This document shows positions 1 to 5,373 of a stretch of DNA of 7,833 bases, piece after piece. Source of the stretch: GWF2-33-9 sp964405755 (GTDB lineage Bacteria; Bacteroidota; Ignavibacteria; Kapaibacteriales; UBA2268). The notes under the pieces are model-generated. The model was not told the origin of the DNA, did not search any database, and worked only from the letters and a program-made list of their open reading frames with translations. The stretch spans positions 1 to 7,833 of the forward strand of contig CAYOPF010000116.1 in assembly GCA_964405755.1 (NCBI GenBank), given 5' to 3'. Each line of letters starts with the position of its first letter. Position 1 is the stretch's first letter. The position numbers and the translations under genes were made by a program.

Positions 1-15
1 TCGTCTATTATAAGT

Positions 16-115
16 NNNNNNNNNNNNNNNNNNNNNNNNNNNNNNNNNNNNNNNNNNNNNNNNNNNNNNNNNNNNNNNNNNNNNNNNNNNNNNNNNNNNN
101 NNNNNNNNNNNNNNN
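16..115. other. Assembly gap (100 Ns)
   Basis: Exactly 100 undetermined bases lie between a 15-base fragment and an 8-bp tandem array. The round number suggests a scaffolding placeholder, so the true gap length is unknown. The array on its right border is a likely reason the assembly broke here, and the array may continue into the gap. The 15 bases before the gap are too short to interpret. Confidence 0.97.
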
Positions 116-178
116 TGTGAAGTTGTGAAGTTGTGAAGTTGTGAAGTTGTGAAGTTGTGAAGTTGTGAAGTTGTGAAG
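116..178. repeat. Tandem array of an 8-bp unit (TGTGAAGT), about 8 copies
   Basis: The octamer TGTGAAGT is repeated without any visible change for 63 bases, giving 7.9 copies, and then ends at CCCTTC. The left end is cut by the run of Ns, so the copy number is a minimum. Perfect identity among copies suggests recent expansion by replication slippage or an actively variable locus. The plus strand has a stop codon (TGA) in every frame. The minus strand is open through the array, but I find no start codon feeding into it, so I treat it as non-coding. Confidence 0.93.
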
Positions 179-504
179 CCCTTCTTGTCTCTACTTCGTT
201 CTGCGTTGTTTTTTGAGGAGCTGCCGTAGTGTTTTCTCCTTAATTGTTAAAAAATTCATCCCTAAATTACAAAAAAAATAATACGTGATACCAATTATTT
301 TGATTAAAATCAAATATTTCGATATTTTTGGATATATATTATTCGTAAAGGCATTATTAACAATAAGTTATAAATTCTTTTATATCGATATTTTTAGCTA
401 AAGATATTTTCTATACATCACCCTATTAATACAACAATTTAGTTTCAACTAAAATTCTATGTGTCAATTTACACGTTTTTTATAAGGATATATTCTTTGG
501 GAAA
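179..504. other. Gene-free AT-rich intergenic stretch
   Basis: No reading frame of useful length is present on either strand. The first 60 bases (179-238) are of more balanced composition. Their minus strand contains AAGGAG followed by an open frame into the tandem array, but no start codon, so they may be the remains of a gene end or a dispersed repeat. From 239 on the DNA is very AT-rich. It holds an 11-base direct repeat TCGATATTTTT at 319-329 and 385-395, and a 7-bp inverted repeat TTTGATT/AATCAAA at 299-314. I see no convincing promoter or RNA gene. Confidence 0.6.
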
Positions 505-693
505 GTGCTACCACAATATAATCGCTATGCGATAAGCTGTTTCATATTATTGCTTTGTTACCATAATGCAATCGCTATGCGATTAATTTTATGTATTCTT
601 TTCCATTAATGTTAAATCACAGAGTGATTTTATTATGGTAACTCATGTGTAAGAAAGACGCTTATTATCTCATAGAGATTATATAATAAGTGC
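505..693. repeat. Cluster of four related 13-nt hairpins in both orientations (REP/BIME-like)
   Basis: Four 13-base palindromes follow one plan, ATCnC-loop3-GnGAT: 521-533 and 571-583 (ATCGC TAT GCGAT), 616-628 (ATCAC AGA GTGAT) and 667-679 (ATCTC ATA GAGAT). They start 50, 45 and 51 bases apart. The fourth stem position changes from G to A to T and its partner changes to match. Flanks show orientation: units 1 and 2 are preceded by TACCACAATATA and TACCATAATGCA. Unit 3 read on the minus strand is preceded by GTTACCATAAT, and unit 4 on the minus strand has the same TAT loop and a TTATTATA flank. So units 1 and 2 point one way and units 3 and 4 the other. The arrangement resembles clusters of repetitive extragenic palindromes, but family membership cannot be judged from one locus. 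Confidence 0.75.
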
Positions 694-758
694 ATTACTA
701 CTATAACAAGCAATGGTGCTTGTGCTACCGATAATTAACTTTCACAAAAAGCAATAAT
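546..758. repeat. Nested long-range inverted repeats enclosing several hairpins
   Basis: Two perfect 11-bp inverted repeats lie end to end on the left arm: 546-556 pairs with 748-758 (ATTATTGCTTT/AAAGCAATAAT), and the next bases 557-567 pair with 632-642 (GTTACCATAAT/ATTATGGTAAC). Inside the inner pair are hairpins at 570-584 and 614-630. Between 642 and 748 are hairpins at 661-690 (CTTATTAT/ATAATAAG around unit 4) and 706-723 (ACAAGCA-ATGG-TGCTTGT). As single strand this would fold as a closed multi-branched structure. It could be a structured RNA, a small palindromic mobile element, or several repeats inserted into one another. No transcription signal is evident, so I do not call an RNA gene. 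Confidence 0.55.
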
Positions 759-762
759 GGAG

Positions 763-806
763 AAAAAAACCTCTCTCAGGGGGTGTCTCGAAGAGACAGG
801 AGAGGT
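763..806 (-). terminator. Candidate Rho-independent terminator for the minus-strand operon
   Basis: Read on the minus strand, ACCTCTC (806-800) pairs with GAGAGGT (775-769) and is followed directly by a run of Ts (769-763). A second hairpin, TGTCTC-TTC-GAGACA (798-784), sits in the loop, leaving an 8-base unpaired bulge. A GC-rich stem plus T-run is the classic terminator form. It lies about 163 bases beyond the pyrD stop, and the intervening DNA is all repeat-like, so it could instead be one more copy of a dispersed palindromic element. Confidence 0.4.
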
Positions 807-826
807 ATTTAGTCATAATTTAATAA

Positions 827-907
827 CACCTCCCCCTTCTTCCCCCTCTGTGAGGGGGATGCATGATTCGTCTCCCCCTCTTTTCGTAAGAGAGGGGGGT
901 TGGGGGG
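827..907. repeat. C/G-rich hairpin block
   Basis: Two strong hairpins lie side by side. TCCCCCTC-TGT-GAGGGGGA at 841-859 has a perfect 8-bp stem. CCCCCTCT at 874-881 pairs with AGAGGGGG at 891-898, and the stem can extend towards a CGT loop. The block opens with CACCTCCCCC (827-836) and ends with two runs of six Gs separated by TT (894-907). Local GC is far above the surrounding DNA. The layout resembles dispersed C-rich intergenic repeats that I recall from FCB-group genomes, but that is from memory and needs a copy-number check. Confidence 0.6.
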
Positions 908-910
908 TGA

Positions 911-960
911 GTTCGCAGATTAGATACTTCGCCTAACGGCTCAGAATGACACCTTGGTGT
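911..960 (-). repeat. CATTCTGAG-type dispersed repeat plus short palindrome next to the pyrD stop
   Basis: On the minus strand this reads ACACCAAGGTGT (960-949), then GTCATTCTGAGC, a small stem GCC-GTTA-GGC (940-931), then GAAGTATCT. I recall a GTCATTCTGAGC...GCGAAG.ATCT motif as a frequent intergenic repeat in Bacteroidota and some other phyla. This copy matches its general form. It begins about 10 bases after the pyrD stop codon. The ACACC/GGTGT stem at its edge has a two-base centre and might add to transcript 3'-end structure. Confidence 0.5.
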
Positions 961-969
961 TAAATACAC

Positions 970-2172
970 TTATTCTTGCTTTTTTATGTTCAGAATACTG
1001 GAATAACAATAATGACCATATTCCGAAAATGCCTCGAAATATCCAGTAAACCATTGATTGAGATGAATCCCTAATGAATTGGATTCGAAAATGTCTTTTT
1101 CATTTTCAATACCCCCAGTTCTGATTACGATAAACTCAGTTTGTTTTTCAATTTGCTTTGATTTTTCAGCAGCTGCATTGCACAGCAATAAGGATTTTCC
1201 GCGAAGGACAGAACCGCTCACTCCGCCCCCAAAAGTTTGGGTAAAATTCTGAAAGTTTAGAATATCACTTTCGTTTAACTGATCTTGAATTTCAGAATAT
1301 TTAGTCGAAGTATTTCCAAAATTTATTCCATCGAATTTTAAATTAATAAGTAACCCAACTAATTCATCAACCTGCTCTATTGCAGTATCATTTGAGAATT
1401 TGACCACTACTGGTAAAAGCCGTTTTCTTTGCGTAAGAAAACTTTTGGATATTAATTCTAACCTATCGACCAAACCTTTATCCAAATTCCCTATCTGCTC
1501 GTTTGAATGGGCATGTGCAACATTTGGACAACTTTCGTTTAACTCAATAAAATCTACTTGCGATTGCTCAATTAATTTAAATGCCTCAATCAATTCTTTA
1601 ATTGCCTGGCTTTCGGGATTGTCGGGTTGCGATGAGACGCTAATACCAATCGGGCAACCCTTTTTCTTCTCAATTTTACTTATTCTAGATAATGCTTCAT
1701 CAAGTCCAACATTAGGCAAACCCATCCAATTAATTGCGGAGTGGCTATTCTGGAGTGGGATAAAAGGATGTTTAATTCCTTTTTTCGTATTGCCAACCCG
1801 GGCTCTTGGGGTTATTGTACCAACCAAAAATGCAGCTGCTCCCTGGCGGTAGCACAATTCATAACCATATATTTCTTTGAAGATTCCAGCAGCATTGAAC
1901 ACGTTCGATTGAAATTTGATACCCCAAAATTCTCTTTGAAATTCAATTGGGATTTCAATTTTCTTTTTTGGAGTTGATTTGAATAATTGATTTAAAAATA
2001 ATTTGCGACCATAGGAATAGAAAAAAACTGGAATTAAACCAGGCAGTTTTAACACGATTGGTCTTGCAATTGAGTCGAATTTTGTTAGGATATGAAGCAT
2101 TTGACTTTTTTTAAATATTAAAATTAACAAAAAGAAACAAAAAAAGGCTATCCCAAATGCAGAGATAGCCAC
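970..2172 (-). CDS. pyrD: Dihydroorotate dehydrogenase family protein with N-terminal membrane helix
   Basis: This is a 400-residue FMN-dependent oxidoreductase, predicted to oxidise dihydroorotate to orotate in pyrimidine synthesis. Visible family marks are NAAGIFK (93-99; K99 aligns with the flavin-contacting Lys of class 2 enzymes), GTITPR (118-123), NWMGLPNVG (148-156), ELNESCPN (210-217), VVVKFS (255-260), NTST (287-290), GGGVSG (315-320) and the phosphate-binding RTGGI (351-355). Residues 3-20 form a hydrophobic helix followed by KK, so the enzyme is probably membrane-attached. The active-site position holds Cys215, as in soluble class 1 enzymes; membrane-bound class 2 enzymes have Ser there. 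The start is GTG, the first possible start after an in-frame stop eight codons upstream; the next candidate is the ATG at 2100 (Met25), which would remove the helix. It lies 24 bases after hpf and is the last gene of the row. Confidence 0.82.
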   Translation of the reverse strand: MAISAFGIAFFCFFLLILIFKKSQMLHILTKFDSIARPIVLKLPGLIPVFFYSYGRKLFLNQLFKSTPKKKIEIPIEFQREFWGIKFQSNVFNAAGIFKEIYGYELCYRQGAAAFLVGTITPRARVGNTKKGIKHPFIPLQNSHSAINWMGLPNVGLDEALSRISKIEKKKGCPIGISVSSQPDNPESQAIKELIEAFKLIEQSQVDFIELNESCPNVAHAHSNEQIGNLDKGLVDRLELISKSFLTQRKRLLPVVVKFSNDTAIEQVDELVGLLINLKFDGINFGNTSTKYSEIQDQLNESDILNFQNFTQTFGGGVSGSVLRGKSLLLCNAAAEKSKQIEKQTEFIVIRTGGIENEKDIFESNSLGIHLNQWFTGYFEAFSEYGHYCYSSILNIKKQE

Positions 2173-2196
2173 TTCTTTATTCTTTGTAATTAATTA

Positions 2197-2496
2197 TCAC
2201 TTAGAATGATGATTGTTAAAATGTTTAGTTTTCCATTTTGTTAGTTGTCTTATCATTTTGTCTGAAGCGTCGTGCAAAGATTTGTGAAAGTCATCAGTTT
2301 GAGAACTTGATTTTAAAACATCTCGAGTTACACTCACTTTGAATTCAACTATTTTTGCTTCGTCGTTGATAAATTCAACATCAACGCTGTTGATAACATC
2401 AAGGTATTTTGTAAATCCATTTGCAATCTCCACTGCTTCGGTTTGCAGTTTAGGATGACTTGCATTAAAATGTCGGAATGTTACGTTAGTTTTCAT
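2197..2496 (-). CDS. hpf: Short ribosome hibernation promoting factor (HPF/RaiA family)
   Basis: This is a 99-residue protein of the HPF/YfiA family. These proteins bind the 30S decoding region and tRNA sites of idle ribosomes and promote inactive dimers or block translation in stationary phase. The sequence begins with the usual beta strand (MKTNVTFRHFNAS), followed by a helix with a lysine (PKLQTEAVEIANGFTKYL), alternating strands (VDVEFINDEAKIVEFKVSVTRDVL) and a C-terminal helix rich in basic residues (SDKMIRQLTKWKTKHFNNHH). It has no C-terminal dimerisation domain, so it is the short type. I chose the ATG at 2496 because GAGGT lies four bases upstream and the family starts there. An earlier in-frame ATG at 2520 adds eight residues but directly abuts the previous stop (TAAATG) and has no ribosome-binding site. 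Confidence 0.88.
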   Translation of the reverse strand: MKTNVTFRHFNASHPKLQTEAVEIANGFTKYLDVINSVDVEFINDEAKIVEFKVSVTRDVLKSSSQTDDFHKSLHDASDKMIRQLTKWKTKHFNNHHSK

Positions 2497-2500
2497 TGTA

Positions 2501-2506
2501 ACCTCT
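2501..2506 (-). promoter_or_regulatory. Shine-Dalgarno site that fixes the hpf start
   Basis: On the minus strand AGAGGT ends four bases before the ATG at 2496. Its GAGGT core is complementary to the 16S 3' end. No comparable site precedes the alternative ATG at 2520, so this site supports the shorter 99-residue product. Confidence 0.7.
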
Positions 2507-2520
2507 AAATTGTTAAACAT

Positions 2521-3354
2521 TTAAATATTTGAACCGAAAATTCGGTTAACTTTTTCATCGTCCAGATTGAGAATTATTCCAATATTCAAACCCAACATAA
2601 ATGGAATAATTGCGTGTTTTTCGTTGAATGCTGGATAGTTGTTGTAATGCTGTCTTATCAACTTATTAAAAATTTTTTCGTATCTTGCAATATATACAAT
2701 ATCTGCAGATAAATTAATTCCATTGATAAACTTTGGTACAGATCCTCTATCGAAAAGTAATTCTACCCCAATTTTCGAAAACATCGTTGGGTAGTAACTT
2801 TTCTTGTTGAAAATTGTACCACCAATTCTAATATCGTTGGGAATTGGCGAATTTACATTTTCCTTCCATTCAATATACGAATATGCAACACCAGCACCAA
2901 TTTGAAGAAAACTACGGTATTTGATACTATAATCAGTGAATTTGATGCTTAAATAAATTGGAGCAGCAGTTATGTTTATATCTTCAAGTAATAATCGATA
3001 TTGATTACTTCCAGTAAAGGTTTCTTTAGTGAAATTCTCTTGAAGTTTGAATTTTATTAATGTAGCATTCAAACTAACAGAATAATTTGAATCCCAACTA
3101 ACATACAACCCAATGTTTGGCGAAAACTGATGCATAAATTCTTCTTTTTTGCCTCCAACAAGGGTATTATATTCTTCCAAAAAACCCTTACTGAGTATTG
3201 AAAAATAGGTTCCAGCACCAACCGAGAGATTTAGTTTTATATTTGATTGACAAAGAACTTTTCCAAAAGGTAATATACAAAATAAAAATGATAAAAACAA
3301 GAGTTTTATAAAATAATTTTGTTTTTTATGAATTTCTGTTAATTTTTGAACCAT
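2521..3354 (-). CDS. Predicted outer-membrane beta-barrel protein
   Basis: This is a 277-residue exported protein of unknown specific function. A basic N-terminus (residues 1-17) leads into a hydrophobic core (18-30) and a probable signal peptidase I site near LCQ-SN (34-38). The Cys35 context (KVLC) does not fit a lipobox, so it is unlikely to be a lipoprotein. The mature part alternates polar and apolar residues with many aromatics, for example around 80-102, 128-140, 148-163, 212-224 and the final strand at 249-265, as expected of an 8- to 10-strand barrel like the PorT/OMP_b-brl family. It has no recognisable catalytic motif. Its ATG overlaps the end of accD by 16 bases and has no clear ribosome-binding site, so translation is probably coupled to accD. 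It could be a structural or sensing barrel. Confidence 0.72.
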   Translation of the reverse strand: MVQKLTEIHKKQNYFIKLLFLSFLFCILPFGKVLCQSNIKLNLSVGAGTYFSILSKGFLEEYNTLVGGKKEEFMHQFSPNIGLYVSWDSNYSVSLNATLIKFKLQENFTKETFTGSNQYRLLLEDINITAAPIYLSIKFTDYSIKYRSFLQIGAGVAYSYIEWKENVNSPIPNDIRIGGTIFNKKSYYPTMFSKIGVELLFDRGSVPKFINGINLSADIVYIARYEKIFNKLIRQHYNNYPAFNEKHAIIPFMLGLNIGIILNLDDEKVNRIFGSNI

Positions 3355-4178
3355 TTCAGAAAAACAGTAAGCATTCTTTTCAAATCATTTCGATTAATAA
3401 TAGAATCGATAAAGCCTGTTTCAATGACTGTTTCGGACCGTTGAAAACCAGGAGGAAGCTTTTTTCTGATAGTTTGTTCGATAACCCGGGGACCTGCAAA
3501 ACCAATTAGAGCACCTGGTTCTCCAATATTCAAATCGCCGAGCATTGCATAGGATGCAGTTACCCCACCAGTTGTAGGGTCGGTTAATAATGATAAAAAT
3601 GGGATAGCGTTATTTTTCAGTTCAGCAAGAATTGCCGCACATTTAGGCATTTGCATCAGCGATAGAGCAGCTTCTTGCATTCTGGCTCCTCCTGAAGCAG
3701 AAATGAGCAAAAAGGGTATCTTCCTTTCCAAAGAGTCTTTGGCAGCGCGAAAAATTTTTTCTCCAACCACACTCCCCATACTTCCACCAATAAAATTGAA
3801 ATTCATTACTGCAATCGATACATCATATCCATTAATCTTGAAGAGGCCTGTTGTGATAGCTTCATTAAGTCCTGTTTTTTTGTAGGCTTCTTCCAGTCTT
3901 GATGGATAATCTTTCGTATCCGTAAAAATGAGCGGATCGGAAGATCTAATAATTGTATGAGTTTCTGTATATGAACCCTCATCCGAAAGTAAATTAATAT
4001 AATCACCGCCACTAATACGAAAATGATGTCCGCATTTAATACAAACATAGTTATTGTCTTCCATCTGCTTTTTATAGAGTACTTCTCCACAAGAAGGACA
4101 TTTGGTCCAAAGTCCATCTGGCATATAAGAAGGTTGAGTATCTTCGATATTCTGTTTGTTTCTAATAAACCATGCCAT
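3339..4178 (-). CDS. accD: Acetyl-CoA carboxylase carboxyltransferase subunit beta
   Basis: This is a 279-residue cytosolic protein which, with AccA, transfers the carboxyl group from carboxybiotin-BCCP to acetyl-CoA, making malonyl-CoA for fatty acid synthesis. The N-terminal zinc ribbon is intact (Cys27, Cys30, Cys46, Cys49). The crotonase-fold core follows, with oxyanion-hole glycines in SASGGARMQE (160-169) and TTGGVTASYAMLGD (202-215), then GEPGALIGFAGPRVIEQTI (219-237) and LPPGFQRSE (241-249). Length is normal for the family. It is the first gene of the minus-strand row; its 3' end overlaps the barrel gene. No accA is present in this window, so the partner must lie elsewhere. The upstream sequence AGAAAAGAAAT is a weak ribosome-binding region. 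Confidence 0.97.
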   Translation of the reverse strand: MAWFIRNKQNIEDTQPSYMPDGLWTKCPSCGEVLYKKQMEDNNYVCIKCGHHFRISGGDYINLLSDEGSYTETHTIIRSSDPLIFTDTKDYPSRLEEAYKKTGLNEAITTGLFKINGYDVSIAVMNFNFIGGSMGSVVGEKIFRAAKDSLERKIPFLLISASGGARMQEAALSLMQMPKCAAILAELKNNAIPFLSLLTDPTTGGVTASYAMLGDLNIGEPGALIGFAGPRVIEQTIRKKLPPGFQRSETVIETGFIDSIINRNDLKRMLTVFLKWFKN

Positions 4179-4383
4179 ATTTCTTTTCTGTTTTATTTAA
4201 ATATTTATAACGAAATTAACAATTTTTTTAGTTTAAATTAGTAAAAATTATATATTGCTTAAAAGTAATATGAACTTATTTCGTTTTAATAATAACTAAA
4301 AAAATAGTAATTTGCATTTTAATTTTTTTGGCTTTAGAAAAATGATTTGGAAATTCCCAAGAGAAAACATCCTTAGCAAGTCG
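4179..4383. promoter_or_regulatory. Divergent intergenic region between accD and hprK
   Basis: These 205 very AT-rich bases separate the two outward-facing gene rows and must hold both promoters. I searched for TAnnTTTG boxes and found only near matches: TAATTTCG on the minus strand and TAATTTGC on the plus strand near 4307-4314. None is convincing. I see no operator-like palindrome or riboswitch. A TTG at 4312 and an ATG at 4342 are in frame with hprK, so part of this stretch would be coding if either were the true start. Confidence 0.5.
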
Positions 4384-5373
4384 ATGGTATATGTTCAAGT
4401 ATTAGTTGAAGAACAATCCATGCCTATTAATTTAAACTTATTAACAGACAAAACAAGCCTAAAACAAGAGATTAAGAGCAAAATTCCCTACCGACCCCAA
4501 TTATTACTTAGTGGATTTGATGATTCTTCTCCATCAGGCCAGTTGTACCTTATTGGAGAAGAGGAGATTAATTATTTAAATCATCTTGATTCTCAGTTAC
4601 AAGTTAAAGCAATTAATTCTCTGCTTTCAAAAAATCCACCTTGCATTATACTAACAAGTAGCATTACTCTTTCAAAAGATTTGATGGACATCCTTAAACT
4701 AAGCAACACAGCAGTATTGGTTACTGACCGAGATTTAACTACAACCTACAATGTAGTTTCTTCTTTTCTGAACGATCAGTTTTCACCCCAGATGGTCGTC
4801 CATGGCACCCTAGTAGATGTTTATGGAGTTGGGATTTTATTTTATGGAAAAAGTGCAATTGGCAAAAGTGAACTTGCATTGGACTTGGTCGAAAGAGGTC
4901 ACAGGCTTGTTGCCGACGATACGGTTATGTTGACAAATAATGCCCAGTCCACAATTATGGGAACTAGCACCCGCATGGCAAAACACTTTATGGAAATCCG
5001 AGGACTAGGTATTATCGACGTTCGAGCAATGTTTGGTATTAAAGCAGTTAGATTTCAGAAAAGATTAGAAATAATAGTTGAACTTGTGGAATTCAATCCT
5101 CAGGAAGAATATACCAGAACAGGATTGGAACCATCATTTGCCGAAGTTATGGGAGTAGAATTAGATTACATCAAATTACCAATATATCAAGGTAAGAATA
5201 TAACGGTAATTTCCGAAGCAATTGCTCTGAACTACTTACTAAGAACCTATGGATATAATCCTGCTAAAATCATGTCAGATTATTTAAATTCTATGCTTCT
5301 GAACGAACCTGTTCACGAAGATAAATTTGCGTCACAACGATTAATAAACTATTTTCAAGGAGATAAGGAATGA
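4384..5373 (+). CDS. hprK: HPr kinase/phosphorylase
   Basis: This is a homohexameric enzyme that phosphorylates, and dephosphorylates, a serine of the PTS carrier HPr or its relatives, tying carbon and energy state to regulation. With the start chosen here it has 329 residues. The N-terminal domain (about 1-125) resembles family members. The catalytic domain contains HGTLVDVYGVG (140-150), the P-loop GKSAIGKS (155-162), RGHRLVADD (171-179) with the catalytic Asp pair, and the HprK signature EIRGLGIIDV (205-214). I chose ATG 4384 because MVYVQVLVEEQS...INLNLLT aligns with the usual N-terminus. ATG 4342 and TTG 4312 would add 14 and 24 residues that have no family match. No start has a good ribosome-binding site. 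The stop overlaps the dsbD start. No PTS gene is in view, so the substrate is unproven; in many Gram-negatives the system is purely regulatory. Confidence 0.93.
   Translation: MVYVQVLVEEQSMPINLNLLTDKTSLKQEIKSKIPYRPQLLLSGFDDSSPSGQLYLIGEEEINYLNHLDSQLQVKAINSLLSKNPPCIILTSSITLSKDLMDILKLSNTAVLVTDRDLTTTYNVVSSFLNDQFSPQMVVHGTLVDVYGVGILFYGKSAIGKSELALDLVERGHRLVADDTVMLTNNAQSTIMGTSTRMAKHFMEIRGLGIIDVRAMFGIKAVRFQKRLEIIVELVEFNPQEEYTRTGLEPSFAEVMGVELDYIKLPIYQGKNITVISEAIALNYLLRTYGYNPAKIMSDYLNSMLLNEPVHEDKFASQRLINYFQGDKE
5357..5362 (+). promoter_or_regulatory. Shine-Dalgarno site of dsbD inside the hprK end
   Basis: AAGGAG lies seven bases before the dsbD ATG at 5370 and within the last codons of hprK. It is a near-perfect complement of the 16S 3' end and confirms the start that overlaps the hprK stop (ATGA). 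Confidence 0.75.

Noticed and set aside
116..238. Possible repeat-protein gene on the minus strand through the octamer array, preceded by AAGGAG
   Set aside because: The frame is open but there is no ATG, GTG or TTG at a sensible distance after the AAGGAG, and the frame runs into the Ns.
521..679. CRISPR array
   Set aside because: The repeats are only 13 bases, palindromic and in both orientations, with related rather than unique flanks; no cas gene is present.
546..758. Known structured RNA such as tmRNA, RNase P RNA, 6S RNA or a riboswitch
   Set aside because: No conserved core of these families is recognisable, and no downstream gene lies in the right position for a riboswitch.
1400..1852. 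Open frame of 150 codons on the plus strand
   Set aside because: It lies entirely antisense to the dihydroorotate dehydrogenase, which has clear family motifs; the antisense product resembles nothing.
3246..3255. Lipoprotein signal in the barrel protein at Cys35
   Set aside because: The residues before the Cys are KVL, which does not fit the L-[AS]-[GA]-C lipobox; a signal peptidase I site fits better.
3806..4117. Minus-strand frame of 103 codons inside accD
   Set aside because: It is a shifted frame of accD, whose zinc ribbon and core are both intact in the main frame.
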